The notes: generated by a model from the letters alone, not told the origin. DNA of 25,641 nt from an uncultured Lactobacillus sp. (GCA_946482425.1 CAMLRO010000017.1:1-25641), one strand, 5' to 3'. Shown: positions 1 to 6,937, counted from the stretch's first letter. A program made the numbers and translations.

Positions 1-1
1 G

Positions 2-1183
2 ACTAAAACTGCTTATACTAACGTTAATTTGTTTAACGGGATTGATGATAAAATTCAGTCTAATACAACATTAGTGGTTGATGACGAAAGTGGTAAGATT
101 ACCGAAATTGCTACAGGTACTGCACCTCAAGCAGATAAAACAGTTGATTTGCAGAATAAGTATGTGATTCCTGGCCTAATCAACTGCCATACTCATATTA
201 TTATGGATCCTTTAACGCCTGATGGTGGTAGTGATTCAGATGTAGTTTCTGCTACGGTTCGTGCTGTGAAACATTTGCATGATTTATTGAAATCAGGTGT
301 TACCTATATTCGCGAATGTGGGAGTACATATAATATAGATATTGCTCTTAATAATTTAATCAAGAAAAACAAATTGACTAAGGTGCCAGAAATTGTGCCA
401 GCAGGACACCCGTTTTCTATGACTGGTGGACACGGTGATTTGCCTAACTTTGGTGTATTGGTTGATTCACCTGATGAGATGCGTAAGGCTGTTCGCCAAG
501 GAATTAAGGCTGGTGCTAAAGCAATTAAGGTTATGGCAACAGGTGGAGTTATGACTGAGAATGATTCTCTTGATGACCCCCAATTAAGTGAAGCTGAAAT
601 GCACGTTGCAGTAGAAGAAGCTCATCACAAAGGTTTAACTGTAGCGGCACATGCGGAAGGCAACCCAGGAATTTTGAATGCGATTAAAGCAGGCGTTGAT
701 AGCATTGAACATGGTTTTTACGTTAATGATGAAGAAATTAAGTTAATGATTGAAAAAGGAACATATTTAACACCAACAATAGTTGGAGCTTGGGCATTCA
801 TCGAATATGCTCCTGGTAAAATTCCTGACTGGGAAATGAATAAAATAGCTGCAGCTTGGAAAGACTTGCGCGGTAACATAACTAAAGCTAAAAATGCTGG
901 TGTCAAAATCACTCTGGGTACTGATGCGGGGACTCCATTTAATGACTTTACAATGACTCCTGAAGAATTGCCTTTGTTGGTGGAACAAGGCTTTACTAAT
1001 TTTGAAGCCTTAGAAACCAGTTATAATTCTGCTAAGCTGCTAAAAATAGATAAAGAATACGGTTCTTTAGAAAAAGGTAAGTATGCAGATTTTTTGGTTC
1101 TGGATGAAAATCCGTTAGAAAAAATCAGTGCAGTCGTACAAAAGGACAAAGCGGTTTACAAAAAAGGCAAACGAGCTTACTAA
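2..1183 (+). CDS. Metal-dependent amidohydrolase (imidazolonepropionase/prolidase-like), 5' end cut by window edge
   Basis: The product belongs to the amidohydrolase superfamily (TIM-barrel, cytosolic, probably binuclear metal) and would hydrolyse an amide or peptide-like C-N bond; the substrate cannot be told from sequence. Counting from the TTG at 29, visible ligands are H54-T-H56 on the first strand, a candidate carbamylated lysine K167 in KVMATGG, H208 (AAHAEG), H228 (IEHG) and D299 (GTDAG), the usual set in order. The C-terminus ends in the family's small beta segment (KYADFLVLDENPL). The reading frame stays open to base 2 and reads TKTAYTNVNLFNG before the TTG, which looks like the true N-terminus of such enzymes, so the real start lies just left of the window and the TTG is internal. 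A short hairpin (GCTTA at 1175 with TAAGC at 1187) followed by ATTTTATTT may be a weak terminator. Family certain, substrate unknown. Confidence 0.9.
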   Translation, partial: TKTAYTNVNLFNGIDDKIQSNTTLVVDDESGKITEIATGTAPQADKTVDLQNKYVIPGLINCHTHIIMDPLTPDGGSDSDVVSATVRAVKHLHDLLKSGVTYIRECGSTYNIDIALNNLIKKNKLTKVPEIVPAGHPFSMTGGHGDLPNFGVLVDSPDEMRKAVRQGIKAGAKAIKVMATGGVMTENDSLDDPQLSEAEMHVAVEEAHHKGLTVAAHAEGNPGILNAIKAGVDSIEHGFYVNDEEIKLMIEKGTYLTPTIVGAWAFIEYAPGKIPDWEMNKIAAAWKDLRGNITKAKNAGVKITLGTDAGTPFNDFTMTPEELPLLVEQGFTNFEALETSYNSAKLLKIDKEYGSLEKGKYADFLVLDENPLEKISAVVQKDKAVYKKGKRAY

Positions 1184-1198
1184 AGATAAGCATTTTAT

Positions 1199-1227
1199 TT
1201 CATATTTTCGAACAAATGTTCTATAAT
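1199..1227 (+). promoter_or_regulatory. Candidate sigma-A promoter for the FMN-binding protein gene
   Basis: A perfect -10 TATAAT lies at 1222-1227 with a 17-nt spacer to a weak -35, TTCATA (1199-1204). It sits 50 nt upstream of the start of the split-barrel gene. The short leader that follows contains a weak AAAAG/CTTTT hairpin before a T-run (about 1243-1264) and then the AGGAGG ribosome binding site. Confidence 0.55.
1209..1222. promoter_or_regulatory. Candidate LexA (DinR) SOS box
   Basis: CGAACAAATGTTCT contains a perfect dyad GAAC-N4-GTTC and agrees with the Gram-positive LexA consensus CGAACRNRYGTTYC at all defined positions except the last. It fills the -35/-10 spacer and touches the -10 hexamer, where a repressor would block RNA polymerase. 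LexA binding is inferred from the motif only. Confidence 0.55.
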
Positions 1228-1277
1228 AAAGGAGACTACTAAAAAAGCAGCTTCTTTTATTTTTTAGGAGGACAAAA

Positions 1278-1649
1278 ATGAATCAGAAGTTTTTAGATGT
1301 AATGAAAGATGAAGGACCAGTCACCATTGTTACTATTAATGCCCATCCAGCCAGTGTGGTAAATACATGGATGTCATATGTAAAAGTCGACGAGGAAAAT
1401 AATCGCCTTTATCTCCCAGCAGCTGGCATGCATAGTATTGAAAATGATTTTCCTAATGACAATCATGTTCTTTTGACTATGGGTTCTAAAAAAGTAGAGG
1501 GTACAGCTGGTCCAGGAGCTGGCTTTCATGTTAAAGGAACCGGAAAATTCTTGGCAGAAGGACCGGAATTTGCTGAAATGAAGGCACGTTTTCCTTGGTT
1601 AAGAGAAGTTTTACAGGTTAATATCGACCAAATTGAACAAAAAATTTAG
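1278..1649 (+). CDS. FMN-binding split-barrel protein (pyridoxamine 5'-phosphate oxidase family)
   Basis: This 123-residue protein resembles small flavin-binding split-barrel proteins of the pyridoxamine phosphate oxidase-like superfamily. The N-terminal stretch VTIVTINAHPASVVNTWMSY is the typical first strands plus the 'N-T-W' turn. LYLPAAGMHSIENDF and VLLTMGSKKVEG follow the family pattern of a second substrate-side strand, a short helix and the strand carrying a conserved MGS/KVEG turn. The length fits single-domain members. Such proteins bind FMN or a related cofactor; the reaction here is not predictable. The start is set by AGGAGG (1267-1272) six bases upstream of the ATG. The gene stands alone, with its own promoter overlapped by a LexA-like box, so DNA-damage control is possible. 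No clear terminator follows, only an imperfect hairpin near 1677-1709. Confidence 0.8.
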   Translation: MNQKFLDVMKDEGPVTIVTINAHPASVVNTWMSYVKVDEENNRLYLPAAGMHSIENDFPNDNHVLLTMGSKKVEGTAGPGAGFHVKGTGKFLAEGPEFAEMKARFPWLREVLQVNIDQIEQKI

Positions 1650-1753
1650 CACTTTAAAATAATGTACAAATCAGAAGAGCTTATTAGCTTTCATATGATA
1701 AGGCTTAAATTATTAATTATTATTTTTAAAATTTATCTTTAATTTTATTCTAA

Positions 1754-1792
1754 TTTTGGATACAATAGGAGATATAAATTTTTTATCCAAAA
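1754..1792. repeat. Inverted repeat in front of the D-hydroxyacid dehydrogenase gene
   Basis: TTTTGGATA (1754-1762) and TATCCAAAA (1784-1792) form a perfect 9-bp dyad separated by 21 nt. The right arm abuts the ribosome binding site AAGGAGGA and the left arm overlaps a possible -10 TACAAT (1761-1766; -35 weak). It could be an operator pair with arms about 30 bp apart (three helical turns) or, if transcription starts further left, an RNA hairpin near the Shine-Dalgarno. The sequence cannot decide between these. Confidence 0.5.
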
Positions 1793-1806
1793 AAGGAGGA
1801 TTAATA

Positions 1807-2808
1807 ATGAAAGCTTTACTTTACAATATGACCCCGGAGCAACAGGTTTATGCTGACAAGTGGAATAAAGATCATCCTGAAGATGATTTAGTTTCAACTG
1901 AAGACAAGCTTGATGCTAAGACTGTTGAGATGGCGAAAGGCTATGATGTTGTCAGCGTTTTGCAGGTCTTTGACATAGATGAGGAAGAGGTCTATCGTAA
2001 ACTGAGCTCATATGGAATTAAGCAAATAGCTTTAAGGTCTGTTGGGTATAACATTGTCAATTTTGACTTTGTGCACAAGTATCATATGATTGTAACTAAT
2101 ACACCGGCATATTCTCCTCGTGCAGTGGCGGAGAACACTTTGACTTCTGCAATGTACTTGTTGAGAAAGTGGGGTCCTATTTTAGATAATGAAAGAGAGC
2201 ACCTCAATTTTGTTCGGTCTGAAGATTTGATGAGTGATGAAATCTATAACCAGACAGTTGGTATTATTGGTGTTGGTCGTATCGGCTCTTGCGTTGCAGA
2301 AATGTTTCATGCTTTAGGAGCTAAAGTACTCGGTTATGACTTGGTTGAAAATCCTGCCAATGAGGCATTTTTGGAATATACCGATTTTGATACTGTAGTC
2401 AAAAATGCGGATATTTTGACATTGCATACACCTCTTGAGCCTTCAATGGAAGATATGATTAGTGCAAAGCAGTTTAAAGAAATGAAGAATACCGCATATC
2501 TGATTAATGCAGCTAGAGGTCCATTGGTTAATACTCAAGACTTGATTGATGCATTGAAGAACAAAGAAATTGCTGGTGCTTCATTGGATGTGATGACAGG
2601 TGAAGAGGCAATTGTTATGAAGAAATTCAAAGATATTTCTGAATTGCCAGTTGAGTACCAGGAATTGGCCAAAATGCCTGATGTCGTCTTTACCCCGCAC
2701 TCCGCATATTACACTAAGACCTCAGTCAAGAATATGATTGAGCACAGTATGACTGATGTTAGGCGAGTTTTAAATGGTCAAAAGCCAGTATATTTAGTTG
2801 AAGAATAA
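1807..2808 (+). CDS. D-2-hydroxyacid dehydrogenase (D-lactate / D-hydroxyisocaproate dehydrogenase type)
   Basis: A 333-residue NAD-dependent D-2-hydroxyacid dehydrogenase that interconverts a 2-keto acid and the D-hydroxy acid in the cytosol. The Rossmann motif G155-V-G157-R-I-G160 is followed by D178, the NAD ribose ligand at the end of strand two. The catalytic triad is R237 (NAARG), E266 (DVMTGE) and H298 (FTPHSAYY), as in Lactobacillus D-lactate dehydrogenase. N-terminal RSVGYN and NTPAYSPRAVAEN are substrate-domain signatures. The reading frame extends left to 1756, but AAAGGAGGA at 1792-1800 places the start at ATG 1807 and gives exactly the family length. In places it reads closer to D-hydroxyisocaproate dehydrogenase than to the main fermentative D-LDH, so it may act on branched or aromatic 2-keto acids; this is inference. 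It is monocistronic, with a strong terminator after it. Confidence 0.9.
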   Translation: MKALLYNMTPEQQVYADKWNKDHPEDDLVSTEDKLDAKTVEMAKGYDVVSVLQVFDIDEEEVYRKLSSYGIKQIALRSVGYNIVNFDFVHKYHMIVTNTPAYSPRAVAENTLTSAMYLLRKWGPILDNEREHLNFVRSEDLMSDEIYNQTVGIIGVGRIGSCVAEMFHALGAKVLGYDLVENPANEAFLEYTDFDTVVKNADILTLHTPLEPSMEDMISAKQFKEMKNTAYLINAARGPLVNTQDLIDALKNKEIAGASLDVMTGEEAIVMKKFKDISELPVEYQELAKMPDVVFTPHSAYYTKTSVKNMIEHSMTDVRRVLNGQKPVYLVEE

Positions 2809-2820
2809 TTTTTGTTTATT

Positions 2821-2854
2821 AAGTGATCGACTTTACAGCCGATCACTTTTTTTA
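2821..2854 (+). terminator. Rho-independent terminator after the D-hydroxyacid dehydrogenase
   Basis: AAGTGATCG (2821-2829) pairs perfectly with CGATCACTT (2840-2848) over a 10-nt loop, followed by a run of eight T. Confidence 0.9.
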
Positions 2855-2891
2855 TTGTTAAAATTGTAGTTAGCAACTGTAGTGGAAAAAT

Positions 2892-2900
2892 TGCTATAAT
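2892..2900 (+). promoter_or_regulatory. Extended -10 promoter for the GH25-like/helicase/EIIC operon
   Basis: TGCTATAAT combines a TGn extension with a perfect -10 hexamer (2895-2900), 33 nt before the ATG at 2934 and just after a terminator. No good -35 is present (TTAGCA at 2870-2875 is 19 nt away), as is usual for extended -10 promoters. Confidence 0.6.
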
Positions 2901-2933
2901 GTACAGGTGTAGAAAAAATAAACGGAGATAAAG

Positions 2934-3641
2934 ATGAAAAGGTTTCATCATAAGTTTACGCTACCTGCAATTCTAATCTTATTAGTTGTTGCGATTGGAC
3001 TTCTTATCACTGGTATAGCCAATATGCATAAGCAAACTACTTTACCGCCAAATGGCAATTCAAGTGCAATTGGCGTTGAATTAAACCAGAATTATGGTTA
3101 TGTTGATTTACATGAACTGCAGGCTAATGGTATTTCATTTGTCTATTTGAGAAGTACACAGGGACGTTCGTACTTTGACGACGATTATCTGTCATATCGT
3201 GATCAAATATTAGGAACTAAAATGGCTTTTGGTACTATTGTTGCCTACAGCAACGAATCAACACCATTACAGCACTATCAGTATTTTCTGAAAAAGGTGG
3301 GCACGGACACGGGAAGTTTGCCGATTTGGATAGAACCAGCTATTGATAACTATGATTTAGCATATATTAAACAAATGGCTCAATTTGCTGGCATGCTTCA
3401 AGGATTAAATAAACGCGTCATGGTAGATGTCCCGGTTAAATATAAAAAGTATTTTCCCCATAATGTGCAGTTCATTACTGGTGGCAAAAAGGCTCCGAAC
3501 AAATTGCAATATTCATTTTGGCGCTATAACAATGACGGACGGGTAAAGTCTGTGAGAAATCTGGAAAGTGGGGTAGTTATGTTAACGTACAATGGCACAG
3601 TTACCCAGTACAAGGAGAAATACGGACAATTAACACAATAA
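2934..3641 (+). CDS. Membrane-anchored GH25 (lysozyme-fold)-like protein with degenerate active site
   Basis: The 235-residue product has a basic N-terminus and one long hydrophobic segment (about residues 9-29), giving an N-in, signal-anchored extracellular protein. The rest follows the glycoside hydrolase family 25 pattern: GVELNQNYGYVDLHELQANG matches the opening strand and helix, FVYLRSTQG matches the 'F-V-I-x-K-A-T-E-G' strand, FDDDYL the next helix, AFGTIVAYSN the following strand, and LPIWIEPAI the strand that normally carries the D-x-E catalytic acids. The key acids are altered: the first Asp is E49, the D-x-E is E134-P-A136, and the TEG glutamate is Q76. Muramidase activity is therefore doubtful; it may bind wall glycan instead. 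The stop overlaps the helicase start by one base (TAATG), so translation is probably coupled. The fold is moderately sure, the function is not. Confidence 0.75.
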   Translation: MKRFHHKFTLPAILILLVVAIGLLITGIANMHKQTTLPPNGNSSAIGVELNQNYGYVDLHELQANGISFVYLRSTQGRSYFDDDYLSYRDQILGTKMAFGTIVAYSNESTPLQHYQYFLKKVGTDTGSLPIWIEPAIDNYDLAYIKQMAQFAGMLQGLNKRVMVDVPVKYKKYFPHNVQFITGGKKAPNKLQYSFWRYNNDGRVKSVRNLESGVVMLTYNGTVTQYKEKYGQLTQ

Positions 3642-4873
3642 TGAAACAAGAAATTCAAGCAGTTTTAACAAAATTAAAAATGGCTGAACCAACTTTGATT
3701 CAGCAAGAAACGCGAACTCCAATTTTAAATGGTGCAAGTTGTATCGCACTTGCAAAAACGGGAACCGGAAAGACCCTGGCTTATGCTTTACCTGCACTGG
3801 AAAAAGTAGAAAAAGGCAAACCCAATAGTTTAATTATTATTGCACCAACAACAGAATTAGCGGTGCAAATTCGCCATGCCATTAATCCCTTTATTCATGC
3901 TCTCGCTTTAACTGGAATTACACTTGTTGGAGCAGGAAATCGCAAACGTCAGGAAGATAATTTAAAAAAGAAACACCCTGAAATTGTCGTTGCCACTCCC
4001 GGAAGATTTTTTGATTTCTTTTCCGCTAATCGCATAAAAGTTAATCAAATAAGAACTCTGGTAATAGATGAGGCAGATGACGTTTTAGAATTCAATAAAA
4101 TGGAATTATTAAGTTCTTTAGGGCAGAATATGACAGCTGATTCGCAAATCTTGCTTTTTGGTGCTACGGAATCTGATATAACCAAACAGGCAGAAGATAT
4201 TTTTGCCCGCAAATTTATCACGATTGATGTGCGACCAGAACAGAAATCAACTGTTAAAAATTATTTTTTGCAAATAGATAATGCGCATAAAGTTGATTTT
4301 ATTCAGCGATTGATGCGCCTTGATGGTTTTAAAGGTATCCTATTTTTTGATTCAAACCAAACAATGATGCGTTTTGCCGGAATTTTGGCACATACTAAGA
4401 CTAAATTTGGTATTTTAGCTAATGAATTTGGCAAACAGAAAAGAGAGGCGGCTCTCAATAGTTTTAAAGTTGGCAGAATCAAATTGCTTCTAGCCACAGA
4501 CTTGGCTGCTCGCGGTTTAGACATTGCAGGGGTAACATATGTGGTGAACTACGACATTCCTAGTGAAGTTAACACCTACATGCATCGTGCTGGACGAACT
4601 GGTCGCATGGGTGCCAAAGGATTTGTGGTAACTTTGGGTGATGATCATGATCTGCGCGATCTCAGGAAACTGCTTGAACAGAGTGTTAAAATTGAACGTG
4701 TATATTTTGCCGGCTTTCATTTGACTACCAAAATGCCACGTAAAAAGGAGAATAAAAAGCAAGATCCAACTAAAGAAAAGAAGTTTAGTGGATCAAGCAA
4801 AAAACATAAAAAGCATAAGAATAAAAACAAGGGCTATCATCCCCATTATTTGAAGAGAAAGGAGCAAAAATGA
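3641..4873 (+). CDS. DEAD-box ATP-dependent RNA helicase (YfmL/CshC-like)
   Basis: A 410-residue two-RecA-domain RNA helicase, cytosolic, expected to remodel RNA (ribosome assembly or mRNA turnover). Motifs in order: a short Q-motif-like EPTLIQQ (about 17-23), motif I AKTGTGKT, Ia PTTELAVQI, TPGRF, motif II DEAD within VIDEADD, motif III as GAT instead of the usual SAT (LFGATE), motif V ATDLAARGLDI and motif VI HRAGRTGR. The last 45 residues are a Lys/His-rich basic tail typical of RNA-binding extensions. The protein starts almost at the Q motif, so there is no N-terminal extension. The ATG overlaps the upstream stop by one base, and its own stop overlaps the EIIC start (ATGA, four bases), making a compact three-gene operon. 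The GAT variant of motif III is the only oddity in the core. Confidence 0.93.
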   Translation: MKQEIQAVLTKLKMAEPTLIQQETRTPILNGASCIALAKTGTGKTLAYALPALEKVEKGKPNSLIIIAPTTELAVQIRHAINPFIHALALTGITLVGAGNRKRQEDNLKKKHPEIVVATPGRFFDFFSANRIKVNQIRTLVIDEADDVLEFNKMELLSSLGQNMTADSQILLFGATESDITKQAEDIFARKFITIDVRPEQKSTVKNYFLQIDNAHKVDFIQRLMRLDGFKGILFFDSNQTMMRFAGILAHTKTKFGILANEFGKQKREAALNSFKVGRIKLLLATDLAARGLDIAGVTYVVNYDIPSEVNTYMHRAGRTGRMGAKGFVVTLGDDHDLRDLRKLLEQSVKIERVYFAGFHLTTKMPRKKENKKQDPTKEKKFSGSSKKHKKHKNKNKGYHPHYLKRKEQK

Positions 4874-6198
4874 GTCGATTAGTTACTTGGCTTGAAGACT
4901 ATATTTTGCCTGTAGCTAACAAAATAGGGCAAACTCACTGGCTTGTGGCGCTAAGGGATGCATTTGTCTCAGTAATGCCTATTACTATTGCCGGTTCCCT
5001 TGCTGTGTTGGTCAAAAGCCTGATTGCTGCAGCCAAAACTGAATTAGGCTGGAACACTTTTGCCTGGGTAATGCAGCCGCTTTCATTAGTGTGTAATGTA
5101 GTTTGGCGCGGTACCTTTGCTTTATTTGCCCTCTTTTTGTCAATGTCTTTGGGCTATCATTTAGCTAAAAGCATGGAAGTTGATCCAGTTGCTGGAGCAA
5201 TTGTTTCTCTGTCTTCTTTGGCCATGAGCATTGCTAATTTAACTAAACTTAAAATTAACGGCAAAATAGTTTCTGTTCAAAAAGCTTTTAATATTTCTCA
5301 ATTTTCAACTACTGGCATTTTTACTGCTATTTTATTTGGTTCAATCGGTGTTGCTATTTTTGCACTTTGTTTTAGAGCCAGAATCAAGCTTCATCTTTCT
5401 GCCAATTTGCCTTATGCTGAGCAGATGGCATTTGATTCACTCATTCCTGCAATTATTGCGATATTTTGTGTTGGTATGATTAATTTTGTCTTTCAGACAA
5501 TCACGGGAACTTTTTTTGGCAACTGGTTGCTCAATTCGATTCAAACACCTTTAGTAAAATTAGGTCAAGGCTTCGGCATGGTAATGCTTGTGACCTTATT
5601 AGTTCAGATTTTCAGCTTTTTTGGTTTTAATGGCTTAAGTGTCTGGGCTCCAATTTTAGATTCAATTTGGTTAACTGCCCAGAATGTCAATGTCACAGCT
5701 GCCCGTGCAGGAAGAGAAGCACCTTTTATTTGGGTTCGCGGATCATTTGACGCATTTGCCTGGTTCGGAGGAGCAGGGGGAACGTTAATGCTGATTGTAG
5801 CCATACTGCTGTTTTCCAAACGGAGTGACTACCGAACAATTGCTAAAGTTGCACTTGCACCGGGAATTTTTAATATCAATGAACCAATTGTTTTTGGTCT
5901 GCCTGTAGTGCTCAATCCCGTTTATTTTATTCCATTTGTCGTTGCCCCTTTAGTTAATGTGGCTTTTTCATACGGTGTCAGCATGATGAATTTAGTTAAT
6001 CCTGTACAAGTAGCAGTTCCTGCCGTTGTGCCACCAATCATCGGGCCATTTTTAGCCTGTAATTATGATTGGCGTGCTATCGTATTGTCAATTGTCAACA
6101 TGCTGATAGCTTTAGCCATTTGGACACCCTTTGTTTTTGCGGCAGATAAAATTGCTGATTCTAATGCACCGAAACCATATTTTACTCGTCAATATTAA
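4870..6198 (+). CDS. PTS sugar permease EIIC, cellobiose/lactose (CelB/ChbC) family
   Basis: A 442-residue polytopic membrane protein of about ten hydrophobic segments. The N-terminus (WLEDYILPVANKIG...LRDAFVSVMPITIAGS) and the signature FNINEPIVFGLPVVLNP (about 334-350) place it in the lactose/cellobiose/chitobiose EIIC family, which imports and presents beta-glucosides or disaccharides for phosphorylation by a partner EIIB. The conserved glutamate of the NEP motif is E338. The family's F-G-x-H-G loop reads FGFNG (251-255), so N254 stands where a sugar-contacting histidine is expected. No EIIA, EIIB or phospho-glycosidase gene is adjacent; partners would have to come from elsewhere. It is translationally coupled to the helicase. 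The family is certain; substrate, and whether it transports by the normal PTS cycle, are open. Confidence 0.9.
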   Translation: MSRLVTWLEDYILPVANKIGQTHWLVALRDAFVSVMPITIAGSLAVLVKSLIAAAKTELGWNTFAWVMQPLSLVCNVVWRGTFALFALFLSMSLGYHLAKSMEVDPVAGAIVSLSSLAMSIANLTKLKINGKIVSVQKAFNISQFSTTGIFTAILFGSIGVAIFALCFRARIKLHLSANLPYAEQMAFDSLIPAIIAIFCVGMINFVFQTITGTFFGNWLLNSIQTPLVKLGQGFGMVMLVTLLVQIFSFFGFNGLSVWAPILDSIWLTAQNVNVTAARAGREAPFIWVRGSFDAFAWFGGAGGTLMLIVAILLFSKRSDYRTIAKVALAPGIFNINEPIVFGLPVVLNPVYFIPFVVAPLVNVAFSYGVSMMNLVNPVQVAVPAVVPPIIGPFLACNYDWRAIVLSIVNMLIALAIWTPFVFAADKIADSNAPKPYFTRQY

Positions 6199-6210
6199 TT
6201 ACTAAAAAAG

Positions 6211-6240
6211 TTGGCTTTTATCACTCAAATTTGGTAAAGT
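6211..6240 (+). promoter_or_regulatory. Candidate promoter for tRNA-Arg
   Basis: TTGGCT (6211-6216) and TAAAGT (6235-6240) are separated by 18 nt. A start about seven bases on would fall just in front of the tRNA 5' end at 6252. Confidence 0.55.
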
Positions 6241-6251
6241 TAATCTATTGC

Positions 6252-6324
6252 GACCCTGTAGTTTATCTGGATAGAACAATGGTCTCCTAAACCGTAGAGG
6301 TGAGTTCGAATCTCACCGGGGTCA
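6252..6324 (+). tRNA. tRNA-Arg, anticodon CCT
   Basis: A full cloverleaf can be folded by hand. The acceptor GACCCTG pairs with CGGGGTC (one T-G wobble), discriminator A. The D stem is GTTT/GAAC, the anticodon stem ATGGT/ACCGT with loop CTCCTAA and anticodon CCT (reads AGG), a 4-nt variable loop follows, then the T arm GTGAG-TTCGAAT-CTCAC. The length is 73 nt and the CCA end is not encoded (TATAAT follows). It reads the rare arginine codon AGG. Confidence 0.95.
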
Positions 6325-6334
6325 TATAATGTTT

Positions 6335-6366
6335 AATTTAAATGCAAATTTGGTAGCATTTAAATT
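6335..6366. repeat. 11-bp inverted repeat behind tRNA-Arg (possible terminator)
   Basis: AATTTAAATGC (6335-6345) and GCATTTAAATT (6356-6366) pair perfectly around a 10-nt loop, 11 nt after the tRNA. The stem is almost all A/T and the following bases (TATTAG) are not a clear U-tract, so it is at best a weak terminator or processing structure; a protein-binding dyad is the alternative. Confidence 0.5.
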
Positions 6367-6467
6367 TATTAGAAACAGTTGCTAATCTTTTGTAGCAGGA
6401 CCATTTTGTCTTAACTAACCTGTTTTAAACGAGATTGGCTTTTTTAGTTTAATTAGAATTTTTAAAA

Positions 6468-6908
6468 ATGAATCCACACAAAATGTCTTTACCCGAGGTT
6501 TTAGATAATTTTCGGGCTCGTAATGTAACTTTTAAATTAAAAGATGGTACTAAAAAAACAATCTTTGTTAATGAAATTGAAGACGAAGATGATGACCAAC
6601 CTGAAATGATTTTTATGGCTGATGATCCAAAAAATGATGTTTTTATCTCACAAGTAGTTGATGCAATTCCAAGCAGTGCCAATTTTTCTTTAGATATACA
6701 TCAAATGCCATTCTGTGAATTAAAATTTTTCCTAAAAGGTCAAAAAGTAGAATTTATGCTTAAAGATGGTGCAATTAAAACCTTTTTGGTAACGAATGTT
6801 TTAATCAAAAACACAACAAAGACAAACTTTACATTTGTTGGTAACAAAAAAGAAGATAGTATTGATAGTTCAGATATATTAGGGGTAAAAATAATTGCAG
6901 ACAAATAA
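6468..6908 (+). CDS. Hypothetical acidic protein with an internal tandem duplication
   Basis: I do not recognise this 146-residue protein. It consists of two copies of about 65-70 residues with a 74-residue period: VTFKLKDGTKKTIFVNEI (20-37) lines up with VEFMLKDGAIKTFLVTNV (94-111), including the shared L-K-D-G turn and K-T. Each copy then has an acidic or polar stretch, a hydrophobic strand (MIFMAD; FTFVGN) and a final ISQVVDAI or SSDILGVKI segment. The predicted pattern is mostly beta. There is no signal peptide or membrane segment. No convincing Shine-Dalgarno precedes the ATG at 6468 and no good promoter is visible. It lies downstream of tRNA-Arg in the least conserved-looking part of the window. 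The coding nature is supported by the maintained repeat in frame; the function is unknown. Confidence 0.7.
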   Translation: MNPHKMSLPEVLDNFRARNVTFKLKDGTKKTIFVNEIEDEDDDQPEMIFMADDPKNDVFISQVVDAIPSSANFSLDIHQMPFCELKFFLKGQKVEFMLKDGAIKTFLVTNVLIKNTTKTNFTFVGNKKEDSIDSSDILGVKIIADK

Positions 6909-6937
6909 AAGTCTGACTATCAAGAAGATAATCAGAC
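6904..6937 (-). terminator. Hairpin between converging genes, likely terminator for the DUF2188 gene
   Basis: GTCTGACTATC (6911-6921) pairs with GATAATCAGAC (6927-6937) with one mismatch and a 5-nt loop. Read on the minus strand it is followed by CTTTTATTTG, a short U-tract; on the plus strand there is none. It would thus serve the leftward-transcribed gene. Confidence 0.5.

Noticed and set aside
29..31. TTG as start of the amidohydrolase
   Set aside because: The frame is open to the window edge and the residues before it (TKTAYTNVNL) look like the real N-terminus; there is no ribosome binding site before the TTG.
6252..6324. att-type direct repeat of the tRNA 3' end
   Set aside because: I searched by eye for the T-arm and acceptor sequence elsewhere in the window and found no second copy, and there is no integrase gene.
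2870..6385. 11-nt sequence TTAGCAACTGT shared in opposite orientation at 2870 and 6375
   Set aside because: Matches of this length are expected by chance in an AT-rich window of this size.
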